Source of the DNA: Bradyrhizobium arachidis
Lineage (GTDB): Bacteria; Pseudomonadota; Alphaproteobacteria; Rhizobiales; Xanthobacteraceae
DNA length: 64,000 nt
Assembly (NCBI RefSeq): GCF_015291705.1
Contig: NZ_CP030050.1
Span: 1 to 64,000, forward strand
Direction: 5' to 3'
Made by a program: the position numbers and the translations under genes. The first letter of the stretch is position 1, and each line of letters starts with the position of its first letter. Positions 1-11,657 of the stretch are shown here, piece by piece. The notes under the pieces were generated by a model. The model worked only from the letters and a program-made list of their open reading frames with translations. It made no database searches and was not told where the DNA came from.

Positions 1-1413
1 ATGAACACATCGGAACAGGATCGCTGGTCGCGCGTGAAGAACCGGCTGCGCACGAACGTTGGCGAAGACGTCTATACGAGCTGGTTTGCGCGCATGGATT
101 TGGAAGGCGTGCAGGAGGAGAGCGTGCGGCTGTCGGTTCCGACCCGCTTCCTGAAGAGCTGGATCCAGGCTCATTATGCCGAGCGCGTGCTGTCGTGCTG
201 GCAGGCCGAGATGCCCGAAGTGCATCGCATCGATCTCACCGTCCGCTCCGCGGTACGCCCGGTCGTGGCGCCGAAGGAAGCGCCCGCGCCGGTCGAAACG
301 CGCCGCGCGCCTGCGCCGGAACTGCGCTCGACTGCGACCGCGCCGGTCTCGGCCAATCATGATGCGCTCGGCGGCTCGCCGCTCGATCCGCGCCTGACCT
401 TTGCGAGCTTCGTCGTCGGCCGCTCCAACACGCTGGCGCATGCCGCCGCGCGTCAGGTCGCCGAAGGTCGCCGTGGCGACCCCGTGATGTTCAACCCGCT
501 CTACATCCATGCCGGCGTCGGCCTCGGCAAGACGCATCTGTTGCAGGCCGTGACCTGGGCCGGCAATTCCGGCAACGAGCGCAAGGTGCTGTATCTCACC
601 GCGGAAAAATTCATGTACGGCTTCGTCGCTGCGCTGAAGACGCAGACGGCGCTGGCCTTCAAGGAAGCGCTGCGCGGCATCGACGTGCTCGTCATCGACG
701 ACCTCCAGTTCCTGCAGGGCAAGTCGACGCAGGCCGAGTTCTGTCACACGCTGAACGCGCTGATCGATGCCGGCCGCCAGGTCGTGATCGCGGCGGATCG
801 TCCGCCGTCCGACCTCGAAAGCCTGGATGATCGCGTCCGCTCGCGGCTTGCCGGTGGTCTCGTGGTCGAGATGGGCTCGCTCGGCGAGGAGCTGCGCCAC
901 GGCATCCTCAAGTCGCGCGTCGCCGCGGCCCGCGCCCATCATGCGACCTTCGACGTGCCCGAAGAGGTGCTGCATTATCTGGCGCGCACCATCACCCATA
1001 ACGGCCGCGATCTCGAAGGCGCGATCAACCGCCTCCTGGCTCACTCCAAGCTCAACAACCAGCCGGTGACGCTGGAGATGGCCGAGCGCGAGGTGCGCGA
1101 CCTGGTCCGGCCGCAGGAGCCGAAGCGGATCAAGATCGAGGACATCCAGCGCGTGGTGGCGCGGCAGTATAATGTCAGCCGATCCGACCTCCTCTCCTCG
1201 CGCCGCACCGCCAACGTGGTGCGCCCGCGCCAGGTGGCGATGTATCTCGCCAAGACGCTGACCCTGCGCTCGCTGCCCGAGATCGGCCGCCGCTTCGGCG
1301 GGCGCGACCACACCACGGTGCTGCACGCCGTGCGCAAGATCGAGGCCCTGGTCTCCAAGGACACCGCGCTGTCGGAGGAAGTGGAGTCGCTGAAGCGCCA
1401 GCTTCAGGAATAA
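1..1413 (+). CDS. dnaA: Chromosomal replication initiator protein DnaA
   Basis: DnaA is the AAA+ ATPase that binds DnaA boxes and opens the chromosomal origin. The 470-residue protein has the usual order: N-terminal helicase-loading domain (about 1-80), a Pro/Ala-rich linker (about 85-125), the AAA+ domain with Walker A GVGLGKTH at 172-179 and Walker B VIDD at 231-234, and a C-terminal DNA-binding domain with the signature [11 protein letters not shown] at 433-443. Length is normal for the group. The ATG is base 1 of the window, so any upstream promoter or ribosome binding site is outside view. dnaN follows after a terminator-like hairpin, so the two may be transcribed separately. Identification is certain. 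Confidence 0.98.
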   Translation: MNTSEQDRWSRVKNRLRTNVGEDVYTSWFARMDLEGVQEESVRLSVPTRFLKSWIQAHYAERVLSCWQAEMPEVHRIDLTVRSAVRPVVAPKEAPAPVETRRAPAPELRSTATAPVSANHDALGGSPLDPRLTFASFVVGRSNTLAHAAARQVAEGRRGDPVMFNPLYIHAGVGLGKTHLLQAVTWAGNSGNERKVLYLTAEKFMYGFVAALKTQTALAFKEALRGIDVLVIDDLQFLQGKSTQAEFCHTLNALIDAGRQVVIAADRPPSDLESLDDRVRSRLAGGLVVEMGSLGEELRHGILKSRVAAARAHHATFDVPEEVLHYLARTITHNGRDLEGAINRLLAHSKLNNQPVTLEMAEREVRDLVRPQEPKRIKIEDIQRVVARQYNVSRSDLLSSRRTANVVRPRQVAMYLAKTLTLRSLPEIGRRFGGRDHTTVLHAVRKIEALVSKDTALSEEVESLKRQLQE

Positions 1414-1437
1414 ACGCCTAGGCCTCCTGCCATTCTC

Positions 1438-1470
1438 CCGCCGCCCCGGCCATGCCTGGGCGGCGGTTTT
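1438..1470 (+). terminator. Rho-independent terminator after dnaA
   Basis: A 9-bp GC-rich stem (ccgccgccc at 1438-1446 with gggcggcgg at 1458-1466) is followed directly by TTTT. It lies 25 bases after the dnaA stop. The position and form fit an intrinsic terminator that separates dnaA from dnaN. The bases from 1471 to 1682 show no convincing gene and probably hold the dnaN promoter. Confidence 0.7.
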
Positions 1471-1682
1471 CGTTTGGGGCGGTAAATCGTGGGAATCGTG
1501 CGGAACTGGCTCCCCAATCCCTTGAATCCGGGGGCCATCCGCGCCACCTTGCGCGACCCTGACGGCTTTGGTCATATCGGCTGGATGATCCGGCTTTCCG
1601 GGGTCTTCGGTGCCGTGGCGCGCGTCCTGCCGCCCGGCTTTCCAACGTTGGTGTTTTCCTTGGGGATCGGGCGAGTAGTGCA

Positions 1683-2801
1683 ATGAAGGTTACGGTCGAA
1701 CGCGCGCAACTCCTGAAATCGCTGGGCCATGTCCACCGCGTGGTCGAACGCCGCAACACGATCCCGATCCTCGGCAACGTGCTGGTCCGGGCCGAGAATG
1801 CGAAATTGTCGCTGAAGGCGACCGACCTCGACCTCGAGGTGACGGAAACGCTGGCAGCGGAAACCGCGACCGCCGGGTCCACCACGGTGCCGGCGCACAT
1901 GTTCTACGACATCGTGCGCAAGCTGCCCGACGGGTCCCAGATCGTGCTGGAGGCCGACGGCGACCGCGCCGTGCTGGCGATCCGCGCCGGCCGCTCGCGG
2001 TTCACGCTGCAAACCCTGCCGGAGAATGATTTCCCGGATCTGGCCGCCGGCGACATGTCGCATTCGTTCTCGCTGGCCGCCAAGGACGTCAAGCGGCTGA
2101 TCGACCGCACCCAGTTCGCGATCTCGACCGAAGAGACGCGCTACTACCTCAACGGCATCTACCTGCACGCCGCAGGCACCGCGAAGGCTGCGACCTTGCG
2201 CGGCGTCGCCACCGACGGCCACCGCCTCGCCCAACTCGACCTGGTGCAGCCCAAGGGCGCCGAGGGCATGCCCGGTGTGATCGTGCCGCGCAAGACGGTC
2301 GGCGAGGTACAGCGCCTGATCGAGGACACCGAGGCCGAGATGACGATCGAGCTGTCGCAGGCCAAGATCCGTTTCACCATCGGCAACGTCGTGCTGACCT
2401 CGAAGCTGATCGACGGCACCTTCCCCGACTATGGCCGCGTGATCCCGCAGGGCAACGACAAGGAGCTCGTCGTCGACAAGAAGGATTTCGAGAACGCGGT
2501 CGACCGCGTCTCGACGATTTCCAGCGAGCGCGGCCGCGCGGTCAAGCTGTCGCTGTCTGCGGGCAAGCTGGTGCTGTCGGTGACCAATCCTGACTCGGGC
2601 AGCGCGACCGAAGAGCTCGAGGTCGAATACGCCTCCGACGCCCTCGATATCGGCTTCAATTCCCGCTATCTGCTCGACATCGCCGCCCAGATCGAAGGCG
2701 ACGTCGCAACGCTGAAGCTCGCCGATCCCGGCTCGCCGACCCTGGTGCAAGACAAGGACGACAAGAGCGCGCTGTACGTGCTGATGCCGATGCGGGTGTG
2801 A
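1683..2801 (+). CDS. dnaN: DNA polymerase III sliding clamp (beta subunit)
   Basis: DnaN forms the dimeric ring that tethers DNA polymerase III to DNA. At 372 residues it has the usual length for three repeated clamp folds. Typical stretches are visible: RRNTIPILGNVLV near residue 23, the central YYLNGIYLH region, and a C-terminus ending in YVLMPMRV, which matches the conserved clamp ending. The ATG follows a purine-rich stretch (gggcgag). It sits between dnaA and recF as in most bacteria. Identification is certain. Confidence 0.97.
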   Translation: MKVTVERAQLLKSLGHVHRVVERRNTIPILGNVLVRAENAKLSLKATDLDLEVTETLAAETATAGSTTVPAHMFYDIVRKLPDGSQIVLEADGDRAVLAIRAGRSRFTLQTLPENDFPDLAAGDMSHSFSLAAKDVKRLIDRTQFAISTEETRYYLNGIYLHAAGTAKAATLRGVATDGHRLAQLDLVQPKGAEGMPGVIVPRKTVGEVQRLIEDTEAEMTIELSQAKIRFTIGNVVLTSKLIDGTFPDYGRVIPQGNDKELVVDKKDFENAVDRVSTISSERGRAVKLSLSAGKLVLSVTNPDSGSATEELEVEYASDALDIGFNSRYLLDIAAQIEGDVATLKLADPGSPTLVQDKDDKSALYVLMPMRV

Positions 2802-2820
2802 GGATATTTCCTCTCTCGTC

Positions 2821-2939
2821 ATGGCCGGGCTCGACCCGGCCATCCATCAAACAAGATGACCTATTGGGTGTACATCCTCGCCAGCAAGCCCGGTGGAACA
2901 CTGACGCGGGCGATGGATTGCCGGGTCAAGCCCGGCAAT
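2821..2939. repeat. Two palindromes flanking a nuclease gene remnant
   Basis: Two hairpins of the same family lie 73 bases apart: 2821-2843 (atggccggg stem, 5-base loop) and 2917-2939 (attgccggg stem, tcaag loop). Related palindromes recur after gyrB, at 30232 and elsewhere. Between the two here lies the start of a GIY-YIG nuclease reading frame. Confidence 0.75.
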
Positions 2940-2954
2940 GACGAGCTAAGATGA
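2856..2954 (+). pseudogene. 5' remnant of a GIY-YIG nuclease gene
   Basis: An ATG at 2856 opens the peptide MTYWVYILASKPGGTL, which closely resembles the first beta-strand of small GIY-YIG nucleases (COG2827 type, usually about 90-100 residues). After about 16 residues the similarity stops. The frame then runs through the second palindrome and ends at a TGA overlapping the recF start codon. The YIG motif, the catalytic Arg and the Glu are all absent, so the fragment cannot be a functional nuclease. The family assignment rests on a short stretch but a distinctive one. Confidence 0.6.
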
Positions 2955-4087
2955 CCCCCTCCCGCATTCATCGCCTGACGCTGACGCATTTTCGCAATTA
3001 TCGGGCGGCGGGGCTCGAGACGGCGGCTGACATGGTGGCGCTGGTCGGGCCGAACGGGGCGGGCAAGACCAATTGCATCGAGGCGATCTCGTTCCTGTCG
3101 CCCGGGCGGGGCCTGCGGCGCGCCACGCTGGAGGATGTCGCCGACAACCAGGGCGACGGCTCCTGGGCGGTGTCGGCGCAGGTCGAGGGCGCCCTAGGCC
3201 TGGCGACGCTCGGCACCGGCATCGAGCCGCCGCGCGCCGATGCCACCGTGAGCCGGCGCTGCCGCATCGACCGCGAGCCGGTGGGTTCAGCGGCAGCCTT
3301 CGGCGACCATATCCGCATGGTGTGGCTGACGCCGGCGATGGACGGGCTGTTCATGGGCGCAGCGTCCGAGCGGCGGCGCTTCTTCGACCGCCTGGTGCTC
3401 GCCATCGACAACGAGCATTCCAGCCGCATCAACGCGCTGGAACGCTCGCTGCGCTCGCGCAACCGCCTGCTCGAGACGCGCAATTACGACGACCATTGGT
3501 GTGACGCGATCGAGCGCGAGACCGCCGAGCTTGCGGTCGCGGTTGCCGCCACGCGCGGCCAGACCGCGGCGCGGCTCACCGGCATGTTGAATGCGCGCGC
3601 GCAGGCCTCCGCATTTCCGTCGGCGCAGATCGCGCTCGACGGCTGGATGGAGAACGCGCTGCTCGAGGAGACCGCGACGTCGGTCGAAGACCGCTACCGC
3701 CAGATCCTGCGCGACAACCGGCCGCGCGATGCCATCGCCGGTCGCACCACCGACGGCCCGCACCTGACCGATCTCCAGGTGGTCTATGCGCCCAAGAGCA
3801 TGCCGGCGCGCGATGCCTCCACCGGCGAGCAGAAGGCCCTGCTGATCGGCCTCGTGCTGGCGCATGCGAGCCTAGTCGCCGAGATGACCGGCATCGTGCC
3901 GCTGCTGCTGCTCGACGAGGTCGTCGCCCATCTCGATCCTGGCAGGCGCGCGGCGCTGTTCGACGAGCTGCGCAAGCTCGGCGCGCAGGTGTGGCTGACC
4001 GGCGCCGATCCCGCCGCCTTCGCCGAGATCGGCGCGGGCGGCGAGGTCTTTGACGTCGAGAGCGGACGAGTCTCGGCCCGGCGATAG
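2951..4087 (+). CDS. recF: DNA replication and repair protein RecF
   Basis: RecF is an SMC-like ATPase that loads RecA at gaps in replication-stalled DNA. The 378-residue protein shows Walker A GPNGAGKT at 33-40, the ABC-type signature STGEQK at 290-295 and Walker B LLLLDEVVAHLD at 318-329, which are the features expected of RecF. Its ATG overlaps the stop of the GIY-YIG remnant upstream. The dnaA-dnaN-recF-gyrB order supports the call. Confidence 0.97.
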   Translation: MTPSRIHRLTLTHFRNYRAAGLETAADMVALVGPNGAGKTNCIEAISFLSPGRGLRRATLEDVADNQGDGSWAVSAQVEGALGLATLGTGIEPPRADATVSRRCRIDREPVGSAAAFGDHIRMVWLTPAMDGLFMGAASERRRFFDRLVLAIDNEHSSRINALERSLRSRNRLLETRNYDDHWCDAIERETAELAVAVAATRGQTAARLTGMLNARAQASAFPSAQIALDGWMENALLEETATSVEDRYRQILRDNRPRDAIAGRTTDGPHLTDLQVVYAPKSMPARDASTGEQKALLIGLVLAHASLVAEMTGIVPLLLLDEVVAHLDPGRRAALFDELRKLGAQVWLTGADPAAFAEIGAGGEVFDVESGRVSARR

Positions 4088-4215
4088 GCCCTGGTATTGA
4101 ACCCGGCCGTTTTCCGCGGCGACTAGCTCTGTGAGGCCGCGCCGACGGTGTCGCAGCCGCTGCAAATCGCGCGATGACATCAAGCGCGATATCCTTGATA
4201 TCCTTGGAGAGCAAG

Positions 4216-4974
4216 ATGCGGACGGTAAGGCTCGGGACGAAAATCCCGGCACGATGGCGGGCGTTCGTGTGCGGCCTCGCTTTCCTCGCAAGCTGCGTGC
4301 TGGCGGCCAGCGCCAGCGCGTGGGTGCCGCATCTGCCGCAGCTGTTCTCCACTGCGCTCACGCCGGACCCCGATGCCGTTCTGCCGGCGCCGACCCGCTA
4401 CAGCTATCGCGAGATCCTCACCACCACGATGCTCGACGTCGACGCCCCGCTGCGCACCAGGCTGATCACCCGCATCCCCGCGAATCTCGGCGACGTGCTC
4501 GCCTTCTACCGCATCGAGCTCGGCAAGCGCGGCTGGCAGGAGCAGCACGATGGCGCGGTGGTCACCGCCGATCGCGTGCACCTCGCCTTCGCCTCCCCGC
4601 TCGGCCCGGCCATGCTGGAGCTTGACCGCACGGACACCGGCACCTCGATCCGTCTCGTGCAGCGGAACCGGGACGCCGCAACGAAGGCGCGCGTCATGCC
4701 CGAGGCGGGCCGTGCGGCGCTGATGTTCACCAATCTCGGCAGCAAGGACGTCGTCTTCGTTCTCGACAACCGGGCCATCACCCTCCCCGCCCGTGCCGGC
4801 AAGGAACGCCCTCAGGCGCCGCTGTTCAATCTGCCGCCCGGCAAATACCCCTACGCGTTGAAGATCGAGGGCCGTCCCGATCGCGACACGACGATCGATC
4901 TGGTGGCCGGTGATGCCTGGGACGTCACGGTCGGGCCCGATGGCGAGCTGTGGTCACCGCTCCAGCTGTATTAG
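4216..4974 (+). CDS. Exported protein of unknown function
   Basis: This 252-residue protein has no function that I recognise. The N-terminus is a clear Sec signal: basic residues (MRTVRLGTKIPARWR), a hydrophobic core at about 16-32 and a likely cleavage site after ASASA near residue 35. The mature part is predicted periplasmic. It has one region resembling proteins that compare polynomial-like coefficients (DVLAFYRIELGKRGWQEQ) and a C-terminal beta-rich part (LPPGKYPYALKIEG) that looks like a small carrier or binding fold. The start at 4216 was chosen because ggaga lies just upstream and it places the signal peptide first; an in-frame ATG at 4174 would add 14 residues. It lies alone between recF and gyrB. 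Confidence 0.75.
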   Translation: MRTVRLGTKIPARWRAFVCGLAFLASCVLAASASAWVPHLPQLFSTALTPDPDAVLPAPTRYSYREILTTTMLDVDAPLRTRLITRIPANLGDVLAFYRIELGKRGWQEQHDGAVVTADRVHLAFASPLGPAMLELDRTDTGTSIRLVQRNRDAATKARVMPEAGRAALMFTNLGSKDVVFVLDNRAITLPARAGKERPQAPLFNLPPGKYPYALKIEGRPDRDTTIDLVAGDAWDVTVGPDGELWSPLQLY

Positions 4975-5002
4975 GGCATCTTTCGCCACTCCGAACCGTT
5001 AG

Positions 5003-7699
<2,697 letters not shown>

Positions 7700-7721
7700 C
7701 GCGCCGCGGCTTTCACGAAAG

Positions 7722-7811
7722 GTCGTCATGCCCGGGCTTGTCCCGGGCATCCACGTTCTTCGTGCTCTGGGCAAAGGTGTGGATGGCCGGGTCAAGCCCG
7801 GCCATGACGCC
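7722..7811. repeat. Paired palindromic element after gyrB
   Basis: Two hairpins, 7728-7750 (atgcccggg stem) and 7783-7805 (atggccggg stem), face each other. The outer gtcatg / catgac and inner atccac / gtggat flanks are also mirror images, so the whole 90-base unit is a larger inverted repeat. This is the layout of paired REP (BIME-like) elements. It may also end gyrB transcripts. Confidence 0.75.
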
Positions 7812-7895
7812 GTGGCCCCCCTGAACCTCACCAGCTGCCATCGCGACGAAGGGGCGTAGATCCATTGGCCCATCCCGGCCGGGAAGCGTCGTGCC

Positions 7896-8363
7896 ATGAC
7901 CGCCTCTGCACCCACCAGTTCCGCCACATCCTCCCGCCGGCTCGGCATCATCGGCAGCATTGTCGGCGTGCTGGCGCTGATGGCGGCGGTGTTGCCACAT
8001 TGGGTGGTGCCGATGGTGTTTCCACCGCCGCCGGCGGACCAGGTCATCGTCGACACCGGACATCGCATCAAGAACCGCCTGATCGCGCGCGTGAAGGGCG
8101 TGGAATATCAGGCGCCCAGAATCGAACAATCCGCTGGACGGAGCTGGAGCGAAACTGCTTCGGCCACCGCGATCTCGCTCGGCCTGCTCGCCATTTTGCT
8201 CTCGGTGCTCGCGCTGATCTTCCGCGAGGAACGGCTCCTTGCCGGCGTCGCCGCCGTCCTCGGCACCGGCGCCATTGCGATCGAAATCTCCTTTGTCATG
8301 ATCGGCGCGCTGATCCTGATCGCGATCCTCTATGTGGTTGGGAACATCATCGGCTTGTTCTGA
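7896..8363 (+). CDS. Small membrane protein of unknown function
   Basis: A 155-residue protein with three likely membrane segments: about 17-36 (LGIIGSIVGVLALMAAVLPHW), 90-107 (AISLGLLAILLSVLALIF) and 114-153 (a long hydrophobic stretch, perhaps two helices). A polar loop of about 50 residues separates the first two. I recognise no family with a known role. It stands alone between gyrB and the MurA homologue, with its own ATG after a palindromic element. The consistent hydrophobic pattern and the absence of a competing frame support it as a real gene. Confidence 0.75.
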   Translation: MTASAPTSSATSSRRLGIIGSIVGVLALMAAVLPHWVVPMVFPPPPADQVIVDTGHRIKNRLIARVKGVEYQAPRIEQSAGRSWSETASATAISLGLLAILLSVLALIFREERLLAGVAAVLGTGAIAIEISFVMIGALILIAILYVVGNIIGLF

Positions 8364-8390
8364 GGCCCGCCCGCCACAACCTCCGACCCT

Positions 8391-8435
8391 CATCCTGAGC
8401 AGCCCGCGACAGCGGGCGTCTCGAAGGATGGCCGC
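8391..8435. repeat. Short intergenic palindrome, family 2
   Basis: An inverted repeat opens with catcct and closes with aggatg around a cccgc/gcggg core. Its right half (8411-8435) is identical over 25 bases to 14261-14285, after the SUKH-domain gene, so it is a dispersed element. Confidence 0.65.
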
Positions 8436-8540
8436 GAGCGACATCGGGGCTGGCAACACCGCCCGCCACAATTGCTCCCGCGCTCAATTCTCTGTAGTTT
8501 CCGCCCGAAACAGCCCGCCCACCCAACAGGACAGAACCAA

Positions 8541-9836
8541 GTGGCGCCCATCCAGTACATCGTCGAGGGCGGTCACCGGCTCTCGGGCTCGATCGAGCCG
8601 TCCGGCAACAAGAACTCGGCGCTGCCGATCATCGCGGCCGCCCTGCTCACCGAGCATCCGGTGACGCTTCAGAACGTGCCGCGGATCCGCGACACCGAGA
8701 CGCTGGTCGAGCTGGTCCGCTCGGTCGGCGCGTCGGCGGAGTGGACCGAACGCAACACACTTCACATCCACGCCAAGAGCATCCGCGCCGCCGATCTCGA
8801 CCCTGAACTCTGCGTGCGCATTCGCGCCTCGATCCTGCTCGCCGGTCCCCTGCTGGCGCGCTGCGGCGAATTGATGCTGCCGCCCCCCGGCGGCGACGTC
8901 ATCGGCCGGCGCCGGCTGGACACGCATGTGCTGGCGCTGGAGCAGCTCGGCGCAAAGGTCACCGCGACCGACCGGCTGGAATTCCGCGCGCCGAAGCTGA
9001 CGGGTGCGGACGTGTTCCTGGACGAGCCCAGCGTCACCGCGACCGAGAACGCGCTGGTCGCGGCGGTCGCCGCCGACGGCATCACCTATTTGCGCAACGC
9101 GGCGTCCGAGCCGCATGTGCAGGACCTCGCCAATTTCCTCGTCGCGCTCGGCGCCAAGATCGAGGGCATCGGCACCAACACCATGACCATCCATGGTCCG
9201 GCGACGCTGGGCGGGACGACCTACCGGATCCAGCCGGATCATATCGAGGTCGGCTCGCTGATCGGGCTTGCCGCCGTGACGCGCTCGCCCTTGCGCATCA
9301 CCCGCGCCGGCGTCGAGCATCTGCGCTCGATCCGCATGGGCTTCGAGCGGCTCGGCATCGTCTGCCGCGTCGAGGGCGACGATCTCATCGTGCCGTCGAA
9401 CCAGACATTGAAGATCCAGGACGATTTCGGCGGCCACGTGCCGAAGCTCGAAGACCAGCCCTGGCCCGCCTTCCCGGCCGATCTGATGTCGATCGCGATC
9501 GTCACCGCCACGCAATGCGAGGGCGTGATCCTGATGTTCGAGAAGATGTTCGAATCCAGGATGTTCTTCGTCGACAAGCTGATCGGAATGGGCGCGCGTA
9601 TCGTGCTCTGCGATCCGCATCGCGCCATCATCGCCGGCCCAAGCCGCCTGCACGGCGCAACGCTGAGCTCGCCCGACATCCGCGCCGGCATGGCGATGCT
9701 GCTTGCGGCTGTCTGCGCCGAGGGCACCTCCACCATCAACAACGCCGACCAGATCGAGCGCGGCTACGAGCGCATCGAGGAACGGCTGAACGCGCTGGGT
9801 GCCAAGATCAAGCGCGTGCCGGAGCGGAAGGGCTGA
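8541..9836 (+). CDS. murA: UDP-GlcNAc 1-carboxyvinyltransferase (MurA) family, Asp in place of Cys
   Basis: MurA transfers enolpyruvate from PEP to UDP-GlcNAc, the first committed step of peptidoglycan synthesis. The 431-residue frame keeps the core residues by alignment with E. coli MurA: Lys24-Asn25 (SGNKNSALP), the IRASIL strand, FPADLM (the conserved Asp), MFESRMF, DIRAGMA (the conserved Arg) and RGYERIEERL. The loop that normally reads GGC-IG reads GGDVIG here, with Asp119 (codon 8895-8897) where Cys115 is expected. Such Asp forms are active but fosfomycin-insensitive in other bacteria. The GTG at 8541 follows AGGACAG and fits the start of homology. The canonical alphaproteobacterial murA usually lies near hisD, so this may be a second copy, which would make a murA2-type paralogue an alternative name. 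Confidence 0.88.
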   Translation: MAPIQYIVEGGHRLSGSIEPSGNKNSALPIIAAALLTEHPVTLQNVPRIRDTETLVELVRSVGASAEWTERNTLHIHAKSIRAADLDPELCVRIRASILLAGPLLARCGELMLPPPGGDVIGRRRLDTHVLALEQLGAKVTATDRLEFRAPKLTGADVFLDEPSVTATENALVAAVAADGITYLRNAASEPHVQDLANFLVALGAKIEGIGTNTMTIHGPATLGGTTYRIQPDHIEVGSLIGLAAVTRSPLRITRAGVEHLRSIRMGFERLGIVCRVEGDDLIVPSNQTLKIQDDFGGHVPKLEDQPWPAFPADLMSIAIVTATQCEGVILMFEKMFESRMFFVDKLIGMGARIVLCDPHRAIIAGPSRLHGATLSSPDIRAGMAMLLAAVCAEGTSTINNADQIERGYERIEERLNALGAKIKRVPERKG

Positions 9837-10226
9837 GGGCTCGTTCTTCCTTTTCTGGGAGAACTCTCCGCGACGACAGTATCGTAGGGTGGGCAAAGCG
9901 AAGCGTGCCCACGGTTTCTCTCGAAATCATTGATAGGTCGTGGGCACGGCGCAAAATGCGCCTTTGCCCACCCTACGATCTGAGCTAGCGGATAGAGACC
10001 CCTCACCCGTCTCGCCGCTCTGCGGCGAGCCACCCTCTCCCACAAGGGGAGACGGAAAAGAAGCACGCAACCCGCACACAAGTCTCGTGCCCCGGATGCA
10101 GCGCAGCACGTCAGTGATGCGCTGCTGAGCCGGGGCCCATGCGGCTAAGAGCTGCACGCGTGACTCCTGGGTCGCGGCTCTGCGGAGCAGCGCTGCGCGC
10201 TGCATCGCGTCCGGGACACGAGAGCC
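9837..10226. repeat. 390-base intergenic stretch made of repeats
   Basis: No gene is seen here. The stretch holds three dispersed elements. At 9881-9979 an inverted repeat with arms cgtagggtgggcaaagcg and its complement has a related copy at 39058-39150. At about 9993-10055 there is a ctcaccc...ctctccc element related to those at 16925 and 18645. At about 10088-10220 an element with ccccgg and ccggg blocks flanks gcagcgc-type stems. The MATE gene starts just beyond. Confidence 0.7.
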
Positions 10227-11657
10227 ATGTTTTCGACGCCTGGCTGTGCTATTGCAGCCGCCATGCTCGACACCGTGCAACATCATTCGCAGCCGCAAGC
10301 CGGCGTGCCGCAGAACCATCTCGCGCAGGAATTCGTCGAGACGCTGCGGCTGGCCGTGCCGCTGATGCTGACACAGCTCGGGCAGATCGCGATGATCACG
10401 ACCGATCTCGCGATGATCGGCCATCTGGGTGAGAATGCGGTCGCAGCAGCCGCGCTGGCGCACACGGTCTATTTCGTCAGCTTCACCTTCGGGCTCGGCC
10501 TGATGTCCGCGGTGTCGCCGCTCGCCGCGCAGGCCTTTGGCGCCGGCGATGTCAGGCGCATCCGCCGCTCCTTGCGCGTCGGGCTGTGGGTCGCGCTGCT
10601 GATCTCGCTGCCGATGATGGCCTCGCCACTCTATGGCGAGCAGATCCTGCTCGCGCTCGGCCAGGCGCCGCAATCGGCCGCGCTCGCCCAGCGCTATCTC
10701 AACGGCCTTGCCTGGGGCATCGCGCCAGCGCTCGGCTTCATCGCGCTGCGCAGCATGATGAGCGCGGTGAACCGGCCGCAGGCGCCGCTGTGGATCACCA
10801 TTGCGGCCATCCCGGTCAATGCCGCGCTGGTCTATTGCCTGATCCACGGCCTGTTCGGCCTGCCCGAGCTCGGCCTGTTCGGTGCGGGGCTTGCGACCAC
10901 ACTGGTCAATCTCGGCACCTTCATCGCCGCGCTCGCCATCGCCGGCCTGCGCAGGCCGTTCGCGGACTATCATCCGCTCGCCCATCTCTGGCGGATCGAC
11001 TGGCCCTTGATGCGCCAGCTCATCGTCATCGGCGCGCCGATCTCGTTCTCGCTGCTGCTGGAATATGGCCTGTTCTCGTCGGCGGCATTGCTGATGGGCT
11101 TGATCTCGACCGCCGCGATCGCCGCGCACCAGATCGCGCTCCAGGTCACCGCCGTGCTGTTCATGGTGCCGCTCGGCATCGGCATGGCCGCGACGGTGCG
11201 GGTCGGCCACGCCTTCGGCCGCAACGAGCCGCTCGCGGTCAAGCGCGCGGGCTTCGTCGCAGCCGTGCTCGGGACCGTCCTGGTCTCCGCCCTGACGGTC
11301 GCCATCATCATCGGCCGGTATCAGGTGGGACGGCTGTTCTTCGGCAACAGCGAGGCCAGCGCGCCGACCATCGAGCTGACGGCAACGCTGCTGGTGGTCG
11401 GCGCGACCTTCTTCATCGCCGACGGTCTCCAGACCATCATGGGCGGCGCGCTACGCGGCATCAATGACACCAGGATGACGCTGGTGTTCGCGGCAATCGG
11501 CTATTGGTGTATCGCCTTTCCCGTCGGCTGGGTGCTGGCCTTCAACGCCGGCCTCGGCGCGATTGGCGTCTGGGTCGGATTCTCGGTCGGAACGTTCGTC
11601 TATGCCGGACTCTTGATCTTGCGATTCCGGATGCTGACGCGCAGACTGGTGGGATGA
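10227..11657 (+). CDS. MATE family multidrug efflux protein
   Basis: A 476-residue integral membrane protein with about 12 hydrophobic segments in two similar halves, as in MATE antiporters, which expel cationic drugs and metabolites using Na+ or H+ gradients. Typical sequences include the early PLMLTQLGQIAMITTDLAMIG, the SAVSPLAAQAFGAGD block and the second-half counterpart GMAATVRVGHAFGRNEP. An ATG at 10263 would give 464 residues and is a possible start; 10227 has a purine stretch (gagag) before it. The stop overlaps the start of the next gene by ATGA, so pump, DUF2867 protein and isomerase are probably co-translated. Substrate unknown. Confidence 0.9.
   Translation: MFSTPGCAIAAAMLDTVQHHSQPQAGVPQNHLAQEFVETLRLAVPLMLTQLGQIAMITTDLAMIGHLGENAVAAAALAHTVYFVSFTFGLGLMSAVSPLAAQAFGAGDVRRIRRSLRVGLWVALLISLPMMASPLYGEQILLALGQAPQSAALAQRYLNGLAWGIAPALGFIALRSMMSAVNRPQAPLWITIAAIPVNAALVYCLIHGLFGLPELGLFGAGLATTLVNLGTFIAALAIAGLRRPFADYHPLAHLWRIDWPLMRQLIVIGAPISFSLLLEYGLFSSAALLMGLISTAAIAAHQIALQVTAVLFMVPLGIGMAATVRVGHAFGRNEPLAVKRAGFVAAVLGTVLVSALTVAIIIGRYQVGRLFFGNSEASAPTIELTATLLVVGATFFIADGLQTIMGGALRGINDTRMTLVFAAIGYWCIAFPVGWVLAFNAGLGAIGVWVGFSVGTFVYAGLLILRFRMLTRRLVG

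Noticed and set aside
1489..1686. 65-codon frame between dnaA and dnaN
   Set aside because: No similarity is recognised, it overlaps the dnaN ribosome binding region, and the gap is more likely promoter and leader.
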